Positions 37,802 to 46,903 of a DNA stretch of 64,000 nt are shown here, in pieces. Every line of letters begins with the position of its first letter. Within the stretch, counting starts at the first letter, position 1. Under the pieces are notes generated by a model. The model did not search any database. It had not been told where the DNA came from and worked only from the letters and a program-made list of their open reading frames with translations. Made by a program: the position numbers and the translations under genes. Origin of the DNA: Viridibacillus soli (lineage in GTDB: Bacteria > Bacillota > Bacilli > Bacillales_A > Planococcaceae); NCBI RefSeq assembly GCF_016612995.1, contig NZ_JAEOAH010000001.1:310001-374000 (forward strand), given 5' to 3'.

Positions 37802-39496
37802 TCAATTGTCGTCTTTGGCAAGTACTTGAATTTTTTTCATAGCACCTGGTTCCGCCGATTCTACAGCTGTTGCCGCGTTTTCTAATGCTTTAGCATAGCG
37901 GAATTCACGGAATGCCTGCTCCGCTTCTAGTAAACGTTGATGCATTGTTGGATTGGATGCACGGTAGCGGTTACCATATTGAATAATTCTTTCAATTAAT
38001 AAGACGTTTTCTAGCATTTCTGTTGCTGTATTATGTACATCCTGAATACACTTTTCAGCAGTATCCAAATTCTTATGTACCATTACCATATTCAGTGGCA
38101 CTTCTTTTAAGCCTTGAACAACAATAAATAATTGTTCCTCAGCTTCTTCTAAGCGGACGTCCATTTCTTCTGGTATCCCTGGAATATTCGCCTTATTTAG
38201 CATACGATCTGTTTCATGTAATAGCTGCTTTAGTTTATCAAGTGTTGCTCTTGCTTTATTTTCATCGATTCGTAAGTTTTTCAAGCGGTCTGCAAAACGG
38301 TCTTGCTCCTCAAATAGGCGTTCCGTTTCTTCCTTAACTTCCTTTAACTCCTCTTGCAAGCTGGAATAAGCTGATTGTTCTTCCTTCACTTGTCTCGTTA
38401 ACAATTCATAACGCTGACGGAGTGACATAAGTTGTTGCTTACAATTAGCAGGAAGTGCAGCGTCTTTTTCTGAAAGATGATATCCTTTTTGAACTTCTTC
38501 CGCTTCTTTCGCTGTATCAATAGTCGATAAAATAACTTTTTCTAAACGCGTGCCGATTTGTTCAAAGTTTTCATCGACATACTTTTTAGCCAATACTTCT
38601 TTTTCTAACGCATCATAAAATGATTCGATTTCATCTTTGATTTCATTTACACGATGCTGTACAGATGTAATATTTAAATCTGCAATTTGCTGTTTAAATT
38701 CATCGATACTTACTTCCATTAGGTCTAGCTTCTCATTAATTTCTAAATGTTTTAAGAAGAAAGACTGCTCTTCCATTTCACGTTGCCCATTGCGAAGTTC
38801 ATGAATGTTAGATGGGATTTTGTGTTGAATATCCGTTAATAACGTCGGAATTTCATTAATCAATTTGAAAATTTGTTGACCTTCTTCATTTAATGTGATG
38901 ACAATTTCCCTAGCTTGTAAGTAGTTTCCAGACTCCGTTAATGTGTCATACTCTTCAAATTTCGGATTGAATGTCTCTAACCGTTTTTCTAGAGGACCTG
39001 CTGCAGGACCATAAGAATATTGATGTGCTAACAACGTTTTTCTAGCAGAACGGTACTGGTCTTTCAATTGTTCGATCTCGATTCTGTTTTTCTCTTCACT
39101 GCCGATTAATTCATCTAGCTCTTTTAAAATTTGATTCATCTCTTGATCATATTCAGTAATGCGCGATTCAATTTCTTTTTCAATTTCAGTCGCTTTGCTG
39201 AAGTGGAATTTATCCACTTGATCTTCAGCATCAAATAATAGCACATCAATTTTCGGCATTTCGACATCCATTAACTCCGTCCATTTATTGCGCCAGCGCT
39301 CAAACATCTCTTCTGTTTGACCATTCATGTTCAGAGCTTTCACTTTTGTTAACTCTTCTAAAACTGGTTTGTTTTGGATTTGAAGTTTTTTCTGATCCAA
39401 CCTCTGAATTTCCTTATTATGTTTTCGACGCAAAATGAAAATGAATGTTACTATAATACATAGTACGATGATGACGGGAATGATATACTGAAGCAT
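37802..39496 (-). CDS. ezrA: Septation ring formation regulator EzrA
   Basis: 564 aa. One N-terminal transmembrane helix (about residues 4-22, IIPVIIVLCIIVTFIFIL) is followed by a long cytosolic spectrin-like coiled-coil region rich in Glu, Lys, Gln and Leu. Membrane topology, length and position between nifZ and hisK match EzrA, which limits aberrant FtsZ ring assembly and links division to cell-wall synthesis. The QNR-like patch near the C-terminus is seen as EQAFREFRYAKALE. Its promoter lies in the 150-bp divergent region with hisK. Confidence 0.92.
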   Translation of the reverse strand: MLQYIIPVIIVLCIIVTFIFILRRKHNKEIQRLDQKKLQIQNKPVLEELTKVKALNMNGQTEEMFERWRNKWTELMDVEMPKIDVLLFDAEDQVDKFHFSKATEIEKEIESRITEYDQEMNQILKELDELIGSEEKNRIEIEQLKDQYRSARKTLLAHQYSYGPAAGPLEKRLETFNPKFEEYDTLTESGNYLQAREIVITLNEEGQQIFKLINEIPTLLTDIQHKIPSNIHELRNGQREMEEQSFFLKHLEINEKLDLMEVSIDEFKQQIADLNITSVQHRVNEIKDEIESFYDALEKEVLAKKYVDENFEQIGTRLEKVILSTIDTAKEAEEVQKGYHLSEKDAALPANCKQQLMSLRQRYELLTRQVKEEQSAYSSLQEELKEVKEETERLFEEQDRFADRLKNLRIDENKARATLDKLKQLLHETDRMLNKANIPGIPEEMDVRLEEAEEQLFIVVQGLKEVPLNMVMVHKNLDTAEKCIQDVHNTATEMLENVLLIERIIQYGNRYRASNPTMHQRLLEAEQAFREFRYAKALENAATAVESAEPGAMKKIQVLAKDDN

Positions 39497-39643
39497 CGTA
39501 AGACCCCCTGTTCCTAAATCACTATTTCAGCCAATTAATTATTCTTAATATTACCATGTTTTCGGTGAATTTGTTTACCGTTTACATGTATTTTCAAAAA
39601 ATATCTACCTTTATTCTATATTGTACAAGTTGGAGGAATATTT

Positions 39644-40441
39644 ATGAAACGAGATGCTCACATTCACTCACCTTTTTGTCCACATGGAACAACTGATGCT
39701 TTTGAAGATTATATCAAAAAGGCAATCGCTTGTGGCTTTACTGACATTACATTTACTGAACACGCTCCTCTCCCTATCGATTTTACGGACCCTACACCTT
39801 TGCAAGATAGTGGCATGAAAACGGAATATTTGACACCTTACATACAACAATTAACCGCACTAAAAATACAATACGCCCCTGAAATTCGTATTCGTATCGG
39901 CTTAGAAGTCGATTACATTATAGGGTACGAACGACAAACAAGAGACTTTTTAAACGACATTGGTCCACAACTAGATGATGCTATTTTATCCGTTCACTTT
40001 TTAAAATATGACAATACCTATACTTGTATTGATTATTCCAGTGAGACATTCCTTGAGTTTGCCGAATTAGTTGGCTCAGTAAAAAAAGTCTATAATTTAT
40101 ATTATGACACGGTGAAAGAATCTATTTCTGCAGATTTAGGTCCTTATAAACCAAAGCGAATTGGTCATCCTACGCTTATTCATAAATTTCAATTAGCTCA
40201 TCCGCAAAAAATCGAAGACAACATGCAAATCGAAGAAGTTTTACACCATATTGCAAATGAAGGCTATGAGCTCGATTTAAATAGCGCTGGTTTGTCTAAA
40301 AAAGATTGTAAAGAACCTTATCCTCCTCTACAATATGTTAAACTTGCTAACGATTTGAAAATCCCTCTTGTCTTCGGCTCTGACGCCCATCAAGTTGCGG
40401 ATTTACACCGGCATTATAATAAAATATTTCCCTTAAAATAA
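39644..40441 (+). CDS. hisJ: Histidinol-phosphatase, PHP family
   Basis: 265 aa. PHP metal motifs: RDAHIHSPFCPHGTTD at the N-terminus, ITFTEHAPLP near residue 40, the later LSVHFLKY, HPTLIHKF and the C-terminal FGSDAHQVADLHRH. It dephosphorylates histidinol phosphate in histidine synthesis. B. subtilis has hisJ (ytvP) at the same place next to ezrA. ATG at 39644 follows TGGAGG. The GAF-domain gene starts 20 nt downstream. Confidence 0.88.
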   Translation: MKRDAHIHSPFCPHGTTDAFEDYIKKAIACGFTDITFTEHAPLPIDFTDPTPLQDSGMKTEYLTPYIQQLTALKIQYAPEIRIRIGLEVDYIIGYERQTRDFLNDIGPQLDDAILSVHFLKYDNTYTCIDYSSETFLEFAELVGSVKKVYNLYYDTVKESISADLGPYKPKRIGHPTLIHKFQLAHPQKIEDNMQIEEVLHHIANEGYELDLNSAGLSKKDCKEPYPPLQYVKLANDLKIPLVFGSDAHQVADLHRHYNKIFPLK

Positions 40442-40460
40442 ATTGGAATGGAGCGATATA

Positions 40461-40946
40461 ATGTTCACACAGCCCACTTATAATGGTAATACAATAGACC
40501 AATACGCACTTTTAGCGAAACAGCTAGATGCATTATTAGAAGATGAAACGGATAATATCGCTAATTTGAGTAATGCCTCAGCATTATTAAATCAATTTTT
40601 ACATACGATTAACTGGTGTGGTTTTTACTTGTATAAAAACGAAGAATTATTGTTAGGTCCCTTCCAAGGTTTACCTGCTTGTGTTCATATCGCAATGGGA
40701 CGTGGTGTTTGTGGCACCGCTGCAGCTAATCAGGAAACTCTCGTTGTAGCAAATGTCCATCAATTTCCCGGTCACATTGCCTGCGATGCGGCTTCTCAAT
40801 CTGAAATTGTCGTTCCAATAATTATTGAAGGTAATCTGTTTGGTGTTCTTGATATTGATAGTCCCATCAATAACCGCTTTTCTACCGATGACCGTGAAGG
40901 TATTGAACAATTCGTTCATGTATTAACTAAACATCTTTCTTTATAA
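40461..40946 (+). CDS. Free methionine-(R)-sulfoxide reductase, GAF domain (YtsP-like)
   Basis: 161 aa from the ATG at 40461, with GGAG 7 nt before; an earlier frame start at 40443 overlaps the hisJ end without a site. A single GAF domain with three conserved cysteines, in PACVHIAMGRGVCG and IACDAASQSE, as in fRMsr enzymes, which reduce free Met-R-sulfoxide. The motif VPIIIEGNLFGVLDIDS is typical. Probably cotranscribed with hisJ. Confidence 0.85.
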   Translation: MFTQPTYNGNTIDQYALLAKQLDALLEDETDNIANLSNASALLNQFLHTINWCGFYLYKNEELLLGPFQGLPACVHIAMGRGVCGTAAANQETLVVANVHQFPGHIACDAASQSEIVVPIIIEGNLFGVLDIDSPINNRFSTDDREGIEQFVHVLTKHLSL

Positions 40947-40952
40947 AATATT

Positions 40953-40992
40953 AAAAGAGTTACGCCCGCAAACTCGGACATAACTCTTTTTT
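40953..40992. terminator. Bidirectional terminator between the fRMsr and GGDEF genes
   Basis: AAAAGAGTTA (40953-40962) and TAACTCTTTT (40981-40990) pair perfectly; the 18-nt loop can form a few further pairs. T runs occur on both strands. Confidence 0.8.
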
Positions 40993-40997
40993 GAAAT

Positions 40998-42872
40998 TTA
41001 ACTTGTTACATCATCTGTTTGGAACAAACGAAATTGATTTTTACCGTTATTTTTCGCTTCATATAATGCAATATCTGCATTTTGAAACACACTTTGAAAG
41101 TTAGCTTGAAGTTCTTTATGCCAAACAGCAACACCTGAAGATACGGTAACAGATGGTACCGTTACTTTTGGAATAGATGCAATGATTTTCCCAACTAGAT
41201 CAATCGACTCCACAAATGTTTGATTTGGCAAGTATACGGCAATTTCTTCTCCGCCCCATCTAGCGCAAATCCCTTTTCCTTGTACCATTTCCGTTAGATG
41301 ACGGGCTATTGTTACTAAAATAGCATCGCCAGTTTGGTGCCCATAAGTATCGTTTACCATTTTAAAATTATCGATATCCATTAAAACAAAGACACCACTT
41401 TCATCCTTGTCCATTGACATTTCAACGTAGCGATCCAAATATTTTCTGGCAAATAATTTTGTTAAATGATCTCGATCGACCATCTCTTGTAACTGCTCAC
41501 GTAAAATTGTATTCGAAATCGCCAAAGATGAGTGACGAATTAAAGATTGCATTAATTTAAAACTATCAAATGAGAAAAAATAAGGTTTATTATGCAATAC
41601 AATGCTAAAGCCATGTACTTTTTCTCGAATAATAATTGGGATTGCCATCATGGACATAAACGCTACTTTGTCATCTACTAAATTGCTGAAATCAGCTACA
41701 AATAGCGGATCTGTAGAGCGTTCAAAATGATCAGTAACATGCTTCAAATACGGTTCGCAGGAATTTCCAAAGAAAAATGCTGTGCTACCGGTCGTTACTT
41801 GATACTCATCGTGTCCCTTTAATACAAAGCAGGTTTCATTAGGACTAAATGACTTTGTTAACTGCTTTGCTAGAAACACTAGCATTTCTTCTTGGTTTAA
41901 TTTCATATTTAGACGATGTGATGTTTCATTAATAAGTTGTAGATCCGATACTAAACGATGTGATTGATGATAGAGTTTTGCATTTTCTAATGCATTGCCC
42001 GATGTTTGTGCTATATGCTTAATAAAATCCTTTTCACGTTTTACAAAGACATAATCATATGGTGCGAAGATTTGCAGTACAGCGTAAATCCCTTGGCGCC
42101 CTTTAATAGGTGCGTTCAATAGACGACATTTTAAATCTGTCGCCTGCTCAATCGTCATATCGCCAGAAACAAATGCTTCTATAGTAGAAGTTCGCTCAGA
42201 CATATAATCAAACATATGCGTATCGACGGTTAAATGACGATCTTGGTCATTTGATAAAATAAGTTTTGACTTAAACGTCGGAAAAGCACTACTGACACCT
42301 TGAAGAACCGCTTTTAATATACGATCAATATCCATTGATGAATGGAAAATCCCAGTCATTCTAACTAGTTCCTTATTCAACTTTTTTTCGTAATTAGCTT
42401 TATAGTTTTTTTGTATTAACTGAATAACACTCGAAATTAACACTACAAAATCGTGAATATGCTTTGTAGTAGCGAAGTCTCTCCAACGTTCTGTCTTTTG
42501 CAAAATGATTATGCCAAACGGCTTTTGGTTTGCATCTCGTAACAAGATTGCATCATCTGCAAAGTCATATTTCTCTTTCAAAATGCTAATAAATGCGTTA
42601 GGGAATTGATATTGTTGATGGAAATATGGCTCTAATACTGCAAACGGAATGCCATTCGTTATATTGCCATTTTCTGCATCGACAGAAACAGGAAAATACA
42701 TTCCTTTCCCTAGATATAAATATTCACTATTCGTAATATCAAAGTATTGAAAGAATATCTCTTTTAATAGTGTAAGGTATTCATCGTTATTGAGATTTTC
42801 ACCAATTAAATCGGTCCACAAGTCTAGGATCTGACATTTTATATTCTGCATTGTTTGCTGATCTTGTGTCAT
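40998..42872 (-). CDS. dgcP: GAF-GGDEF protein, probable diguanylate cyclase (YtrP/DgcP-like)
   Basis: 624 aa. Two or three GAF-like regions in the first 450 residues precede a C-terminal GGDEF domain (about 465-620). Its active-site motif is RWGGEEIAVYLP, that is GGEEI, which is active in many cyclases. The preceding metal-binding segment is FVLMDIDNFKMVNDTYGHQTGD. B. subtilis YtrP is DgcP, an active c-di-GMP synthase. No transmembrane segment is seen, so the protein is cytosolic. The divergent rpsD promoter lies upstream. Confidence 0.82.
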   Translation of the reverse strand: MTQDQQTMQNIKCQILDLWTDLIGENLNNDEYLTLLKEIFFQYFDITNSEYLYLGKGMYFPVSVDAENGNITNGIPFAVLEPYFHQQYQFPNAFISILKEKYDFADDAILLRDANQKPFGIIILQKTERWRDFATTKHIHDFVVLISSVIQLIQKNYKANYEKKLNKELVRMTGIFHSSMDIDRILKAVLQGVSSAFPTFKSKLILSNDQDRHLTVDTHMFDYMSERTSTIEAFVSGDMTIEQATDLKCRLLNAPIKGRQGIYAVLQIFAPYDYVFVKREKDFIKHIAQTSGNALENAKLYHQSHRLVSDLQLINETSHRLNMKLNQEEMLVFLAKQLTKSFSPNETCFVLKGHDEYQVTTGSTAFFFGNSCEPYLKHVTDHFERSTDPLFVADFSNLVDDKVAFMSMMAIPIIIREKVHGFSIVLHNKPYFFSFDSFKLMQSLIRHSSLAISNTILREQLQEMVDRDHLTKLFARKYLDRYVEMSMDKDESGVFVLMDIDNFKMVNDTYGHQTGDAILVTIARHLTEMVQGKGICARWGGEEIAVYLPNQTFVESIDLVGKIIASIPKVTVPSVTVSSGVAVWHKELQANFQSVFQNADIALYEAKNNGKNQFRLFQTDDVTS

Positions 42873-43053
42873 GCAATCACCTTTTCCTTCGAAACATGAT
42901 GTATACGATATTGACTATTTCCATTATACATAAAATAAGTCTTTTCAACTATAGTTCTTATGGAAAAATTTTCTTGAATTAAAATAACCATTCCAATACT
43001 CCCTGAAATTATCCTTTATCTCCTTGTTTCACTTTTTCAATCTATCATTTCCC

Positions 43054-43277
43054 TTGACACATTTATATGAAAAAGTTACAATTGGCTTTGTGTAAAATAA
43101 ACGCAGCAGTTGTATGGTTTTATTGCTTTCATTTTATTCCTCCATTAATGGATGGTGTAACACGTAACCCTTTGGCTGCATGGGCGAAGTTACATGAAAA
43201 TAAAATGTCAATAATTCTGGATACATCTGGTTTTTATTTTACAACAAAATAAAACCAATTGAAGGAGGAGACCCTCA
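43054..43277 (+). promoter_or_regulatory. rpsD promoter and long leader, candidate S4 autoregulation site
   Basis: TTGACA (43054-43059) and TACAAT (43077-43082) are 17 bp apart, a strong sigma-A promoter. It leaves a leader of about 190 nt before rpsD. The leader has arms such as TCCATT-AATGGA and GTAAC-GTTAC. In B. subtilis, ribosomal protein S4 represses its own mRNA by binding the leader. I infer the same here from leader length and context, not from a recognised structure. The 61-aa reading frame at 43067-43252 lies within it and is not treated as a gene. Confidence 0.65.
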
Positions 43278-43880
43278 ATGTCTCGTTATACAGGTCCATC
43301 ATGGAAACTGTCTCGTCGTCTTGGAATCTCTCTAAGCGGCACAGGTAAAGAAATCGAAAAACGTCCTTACGCTCCAGGCCAACACGGTCCTAACCAACGT
43401 AAGAAATTATCAGAATACGGTTTACAATTACAAGAAAAACAAAAGCTTCGTCATATGTATGGTATGAACGAACGTCAATTCCGTACTCTATTTGATAAAG
43501 CTGGTAAAATGCAAGGTATCCACGGTGAAAACTTCATGATCCTTCTTGAAACTCGCCTTGATAACTTAGTTTACCGTCTTGGTCTTTCACGCACTCGTCG
43601 TGGATCACGTCAATTAGTAAACCACGGCCATATTATGGTTGATGGCAAACGCGTTGACATCCCTTCATTCCGCGTAAAACCAGGTCAAGTGATTTCTCTT
43701 CGTGAAAAATCTCAAAACCTTGATGTTGTAAATGAAGCAATCGAAGTAAACAACTTCGTACCAGAATACGTAACATTCGATGCAGACAAAAAAGAAGGTA
43801 CTTTTGTACGTCTTCCAGAACGCAGCGAATTATCAGCTGAAATTAACGAAGCTTATATCGTAGAGTACTACTCTCGTTAA
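43278..43880 (+). CDS. rpsD: 30S ribosomal protein S4
   Basis: 200 aa. N-terminal [20 protein letters not shown], and the S4 RNA-binding domain near residues 92-150 ([37 protein letters not shown]). It is a primary 16S rRNA binder that starts assembly of the small subunit. RBS GAAGGAGG before the ATG. Zinc-ligand cysteines are absent (Zn-independent form). It marks the right edge of the conserved block. Confidence 0.97.
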   Translation: MSRYTGPSWKLSRRLGISLSGTGKEIEKRPYAPGQHGPNQRKKLSEYGLQLQEKQKLRHMYGMNERQFRTLFDKAGKMQGIHGENFMILLETRLDNLVYRLGLSRTRRGSRQLVNHGHIMVDGKRVDIPSFRVKPGQVISLREKSQNLDVVNEAIEVNNFVPEYVTFDADKKEGTFVRLPERSELSAEINEAYIVEYYSR

Positions 43881-43914
43881 TATTCGTTCTTTTCAAAAGC
43901 GGATTATCTCAAAG

Positions 43915-43952
43915 CCTTGTTACCGTTATATCAACGGTCTCAAGGTTTTTTT
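43915..43952 (+). terminator. Terminator of rpsD
   Basis: CCTTG with CAAGG and ACCGTT with AACGGT form a two-part stem with a 2x2 internal loop and a 5-nt loop, followed by seven T. Confidence 0.85.
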
Positions 43953-43981
43953 ATTTGCTTTAACTATCCAAAGTTACTCGA

Positions 43982-44005
43982 AATCCCCCAATCATTTGGG
44001 GGATT
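43982..44005 (+). promoter_or_regulatory. Hairpin that buries the ribosome-binding site of the next gene
   Basis: AATCCCCCAA (43982-43991) pairs perfectly with TTGGGGGATT (43996-44005) around a TCAT loop. The only plausible ribosome-binding site for the TTG start at 44013 is GGGGGA (43998-44003), inside the 3' arm. Translational control is inferred. Confidence 0.6.
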
Positions 44006-44012
44006 GTAATGA

Positions 44013-44432
44013 TTGAAGCTGAGTAAAATAATTATGACAATGGTAATTTCACTAGTATTTTTGATTCCTACTACGAACGTCTTTGCTAGCGATAATAACG
44101 ATGATAAAGAAATCCCGTCTTATGCACCAGGATGGCAAAAAGTTGATACACAACCTATATATTTGACAGCAAATAAAAATAGTAGTACAGGCGCGATTAC
44201 TTCTGTAGATGGGGGAAATTTCAAACTTGAAGTTACTGCTCTCAACAAATCAGATTTCTTTAGTGCAACAATGTATGTAAATGGTGCATGGGCGGATCAG
44301 CAAGGCACCTCATTTTCTGGAAATAAACTCAAGCTAGAATTTAATGGGCTTGGAATTCCCAAAGGAGCCTGGATATACTTCGAAGTTTATTCAACCGTCA
44401 CAGGTGGTTTCACCTTAGATTTTTACGACTAA
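44013..44432 (+). CDS. Small secreted protein of unknown function
   Basis: 139 aa with a TTG start at 44013 (GGGGGA 9 nt before). A signal peptide is clear: basic start, hydrophobic core IIMTMVISLVFLIPTTN and a cleavage site after VFA, leaving a mature protein of about 113 aa that begins SDNNDD. The mature part has the alternating pattern of a beta-sandwich (NFKLEVTALNKSDFFSATMY, KLKLEFNGLG, WIYFEVYSTVTGGFTLDFYD) with no Cys. I do not recognise a family. The ribosome-binding site is inside a perfect hairpin. It is the first gene of the accessory block. Confidence 0.65.
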   Translation: MKLSKIIMTMVISLVFLIPTTNVFASDNNDDKEIPSYAPGWQKVDTQPIYLTANKNSSTGAITSVDGGNFKLEVTALNKSDFFSATMYVNGAWADQQGTSFSGNKLKLEFNGLGIPKGAWIYFEVYSTVTGGFTLDFYD

Positions 44433-44447
44433 AGAACATTAAAAATT

Positions 44448-44497
44448 AAATAGTAACTCCAATACTACATAATTTTCTGTATATGGAGTTACTATTT
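44448..44497. terminator. 14-bp inverted repeat between convergent genes
   Basis: AAATAGTAACTCCA (44448-44461) and TGGAGTTACTATTT (44484-44497) pair perfectly with a 22-nt loop. It lies between the 3' ends of convergent genes and can serve both as terminator. Confidence 0.7.
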
Positions 44498-44509
44498 AGT
44501 ATATGAAAT

Positions 44510-45181
44510 TTAAATTACTTTTTCGTTTTTTATGTTGTAAACATGAATTTCAATTAATACGTTATTTGTTTTAAGTGTTTCAATTTCTTTTGCTAATCCC
44601 TTTCGTATTTCTTTTTCAATTTCTTTTCCTCGATTAATGCTAGTTAAGTCATTATTACTTAAACTTGTAAGGATATTTATGTTTACGAAATCGACCTCTG
44701 TCTCTTTTAATACTCTTTGAACTTCGTCATACCCTTTAGCTTTAAGACTTCTCTTAATTTCTTCAATATTTAATTCATTATATTGCTCAGTTGTTTCAAG
44801 AGTGGTAGTAAACGACTTGTTGACATGGATTGAATAATCTTTATATTTTGTTTTTCGTATCACCCCTCTAGCAATTTTTTTGATATCCTTTTCATTTTCA
44901 TCTATATACTGTTGTCTCCCCTCAATCATTACATTAATTCTCTTCTTTGGGTAATTTATAAGGACTCCGTTTACAAATGAAATGTTTTTTTCTGCAAGTT
45001 TAGCCCATATGTCCCCAGGAGTCCTGTCAGAACCCGTTTTTTCAAGCTTATCTCCGAGCCCTTTCGGAGTCCAAGATTCGTTTGTCGTAGCCTCTACTTG
45101 ATTTTGAAACTGCTGAATAAACCATACACCGCCAAATAATAAACAAAGAAGTATACCTAATGGTTTTATAAATCTTTTCAT
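44510..45181 (-). CDS. Membrane-anchored or secreted hypothetical protein
   Basis: 223 aa. MKRFIKPLGILLCLLFGGVWFIQQF is an N-terminal membrane anchor or signal sequence. The exported part is charged and mixed alpha/beta. Two similar segments can be seen, each with a conserved hydrophobic strand then a helix: IDENEKDIKKIARGVIRKT and INRGKEIEKEIRKGLAKEI, which may reflect an internal duplication of about 100 residues. Similar proteins occur in the Bacillus cereus group, but I cannot name the family with confidence. The reading frame is clean, with a GGGAG-type site before ATG. Confidence 0.6.
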   Translation of the reverse strand: MKRFIKPLGILLCLLFGGVWFIQQFQNQVEATTNESWTPKGLGDKLEKTGSDRTPGDIWAKLAEKNISFVNGVLINYPKKRINVMIEGRQQYIDENEKDIKKIARGVIRKTKYKDYSIHVNKSFTTTLETTEQYNELNIEEIKRSLKAKGYDEVQRVLKETEVDFVNINILTSLSNNDLTSINRGKEIEKEIRKGLAKEIETLKTNNVLIEIHVYNIKNEKVI

Positions 45182-45451
45182 AAATTATTTCTCCCTTGAT
45201 TCGTGATAAAATGATAAATTTTTTCTTTATCCATAATAGTATTCCCATTTCAAATGAAATATTAATTTTCTTAAAAATTACCATGCTTTTAATTAGATTT
45301 ACATCTAGTCTAATCCCCCATGAGGAAGACAGGGCGAAGTAAGTTAATACTTATTTGATTTTAGACAATAGAAGAAACATTGCATGAGAGCATTCGAGAA
45401 TGAGTTTACGTATAGTTATCCATCCCAAAACGTTTGAGAGACTATACTTTT
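45182..45451. other. Intergenic region without a recognised gene
   Basis: 270 bp, AT-rich. It holds the upstream region of the 44.5-kb gene and a small GC-richer patch (45315-45340). I find no RNA gene, no convincing promoter and no coding frame here. It lies between that gene and a broken phage lysin. Confidence 0.5.
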
Positions 45452-45930
45452 TCAACGAATTCCTTTTTTGATTCGATATAAGCCGGTGCCATTTTTGTAG
45501 TATTCCTCGGTGTTGCTCGGCTTGCTAACTGGCTTAGACGGTTTTGACACGGTTGTTATTTCTTTCTTTTTGTATCCTAACTCATTAGCTATAACTGAAG
45601 CAATTGCTTGGCAAATCTCTTCAAACTTATCATTATAAATTTTTGCATCAGCTTTAGAATCTACGAAACAAACTTCAATTAAGATTGCTGGTTCGCTAGT
45701 GGCGTTAAGGAAGTATAAATCTTTTCTTTCCTTCGCTCCTCGGTCTTTTAATCCAGGGGCTTCACTAATAGCTGCACTCACTTTTACAGATAATGCTTTT
45801 GCATCGTAGTACAGGCATTCTACGCCGACTGGCTTATCTGTCTTTTTACTGGCATTTAAATGGACACTTACATCTAATTCACGTTTTTTGCCGTTGTGAT
45901 AATCGACAATAGTGTATAAAAAATTCCTGT
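45452..45930 (-). pseudogene. C-terminal remnant of an N-acetylmuramoyl-L-alanine amidase (amidase_3)
   Basis: From DYHNGKKRELDVSVHLNAS onward the frame is an amidase_3 domain: the catalytic-domain segments VGVECLYYD, LYFLNATSEPAILIEVCFVD and a final helix. The N-terminal third, including the first zinc His motif, is missing. A Ser/Pro/Lys linker and the beginning of a cell-wall domain (YYKNGTGLYRIKKGIR) follow and then stop early. Upstream, the frame continues into non-homologous sequence derived from a phage tail gene read out of frame. This is a deletion scar of a phage lysin. Confidence 0.75.
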
Positions 45931-46496
45931 TTATGTTCATCCAATTTTTCTTCACCGCGATTAGTGAGATCTTTTTCAATATCCTCAATCGGAAGTGATA
46001 CATCTTCAGTTGTTTCGTTGCCTTCTTCGTCAACGCCTTCTTGTTGCATCATTTCTTCTACGTCCCTAGCATCAACAAAGAGCTCATAACGATTATATCC
46101 TTCTGTTGTATCTTCATTAAGCGTGATTACTCTACATTCTATTCCTTCACCCTGACCTGCAACATATGCCATGTTTTTAAAATCTAAATAAGATTCTGTA
46201 TAACCCATACTTTTTAATGAGTTATATTCAGGACTGAAAATAACTGGTGGATTAACTCGCTGTGTTGCTACCCTGTTAACACCGACTTGTACATCAAATA
46301 CAAACTGCTTATTCTTGATATCTATAATGATATTCCAACCTAAACCACTTAGTTGTGAAATGGTGGTTAGCTCCTCTGCCAGCACATCAAAGCGAGCGCT
46401 ACGACTGATTGTATCGCCACGCTTTAAGTCTGGTGAAATGACTAGGTTAGGGAATTTACGCTTCCTATCTACTGGATTAACAGCGTTATTATTCAC
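45930..46496 (-). pseudogene. Remnant of a siphovirus Gp37-like tail protein
   Basis: The sequence starts inside a domain with no clean start and reads RKFPNLVISPDLKRGDTIS, GWNIIIDIKNKQFVFDVQVG and YVAGQGEGIECRVITLNEDTTEGYNRYELFVDARD. It ends with IEDIEKDLTNRGEEKLDEHK, all as in the ReqiPepy6 Gp37-like tail family. It then runs into the amidase remnant in another frame near 45930. Both ends are therefore lost. It indicates that a prophage was once inserted downstream of rpsD. Confidence 0.7.
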
Positions 46497-46527
46497 GTTA
46501 ATTTTAACGCAGATCAGAGTTCTATCA

Positions 46528-46569
46528 AAAAGTCCAGAAACCTTGATATATCAAGGTTTCTGGACTTTT
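46528..46569. terminator. Long terminator-like palindrome
   Basis: AAAAGTCCAGAAACCTTGA (46528-46546) and TCAAGGTTTCTGGACTTTT (46551-46569) form a perfect 19-bp stem around TATA. T runs occur on both strands. Probably a phage or operon terminator left with the remnant. Confidence 0.8.
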
Positions 46570-46603
46570 CTTTTTACTAGTTTCTTGATTTAGTCATGAT
46601 AAT

Positions 46604-46903
46604 CGTTAATTTTGGGGCAGTTTTTTATTCAGATGAAAAAACAAATACGGATGGATGCTGAGCAGCTTCGATGACTTTGTAGCTTTGTAATAAAGTTTAA
46701 TTATAAAACGTAACGAATCAATATTTGATAACAAACAAAAACACTCCAATTTGAGTACTATATTTATCTCGTGATACGATTCACCGTAACTTTGCTATAT
46801 ACGTTTTTTTATTTCTTATAGTCGAACATATTCCTCTAAATTTAAAAGATATTACCAGTTTTTATTTATAATAAATTAACGTTAATTCTAGGGGGAATGG
46901 TAA
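46604..46903. other. Intergenic region with repeat-family-2 copy 1
   Basis: 300 bp. Near 46625-46680 the minus strand can be read as a short C-terminal gene tail (EAAQHPSVFVFSSE, stop), too short to name. At 46771-46792 is the first copy of the repeat with the ACGGT/ACCGT hairpin. No RNA gene is visible. Confidence 0.5.
46771..46792 (+). repeat. Repeat family 2 (ACGGT-ACCGT hairpin), copy 1
   Basis: GTGATACGATTCACCGTAAC. Similar sequences occur at 47425 and 48391. Here the first arm is ACGAT, one change from the others. Confidence 0.45.

Noticed and set aside
43067-43252. 61-aa reading frame in front of rpsD
   Set aside because: It overlaps the -10 region of the rpsD promoter and lies in the leader. 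No ribosome-binding site. The leader is better read as an S4 control region.
46625-46690. Minus-strand tail EAAQHPSVFVFSSE as a gene remnant
   Set aside because: Only about 18 codons between stops. Plausible as a protein end, but too short to separate from chance.
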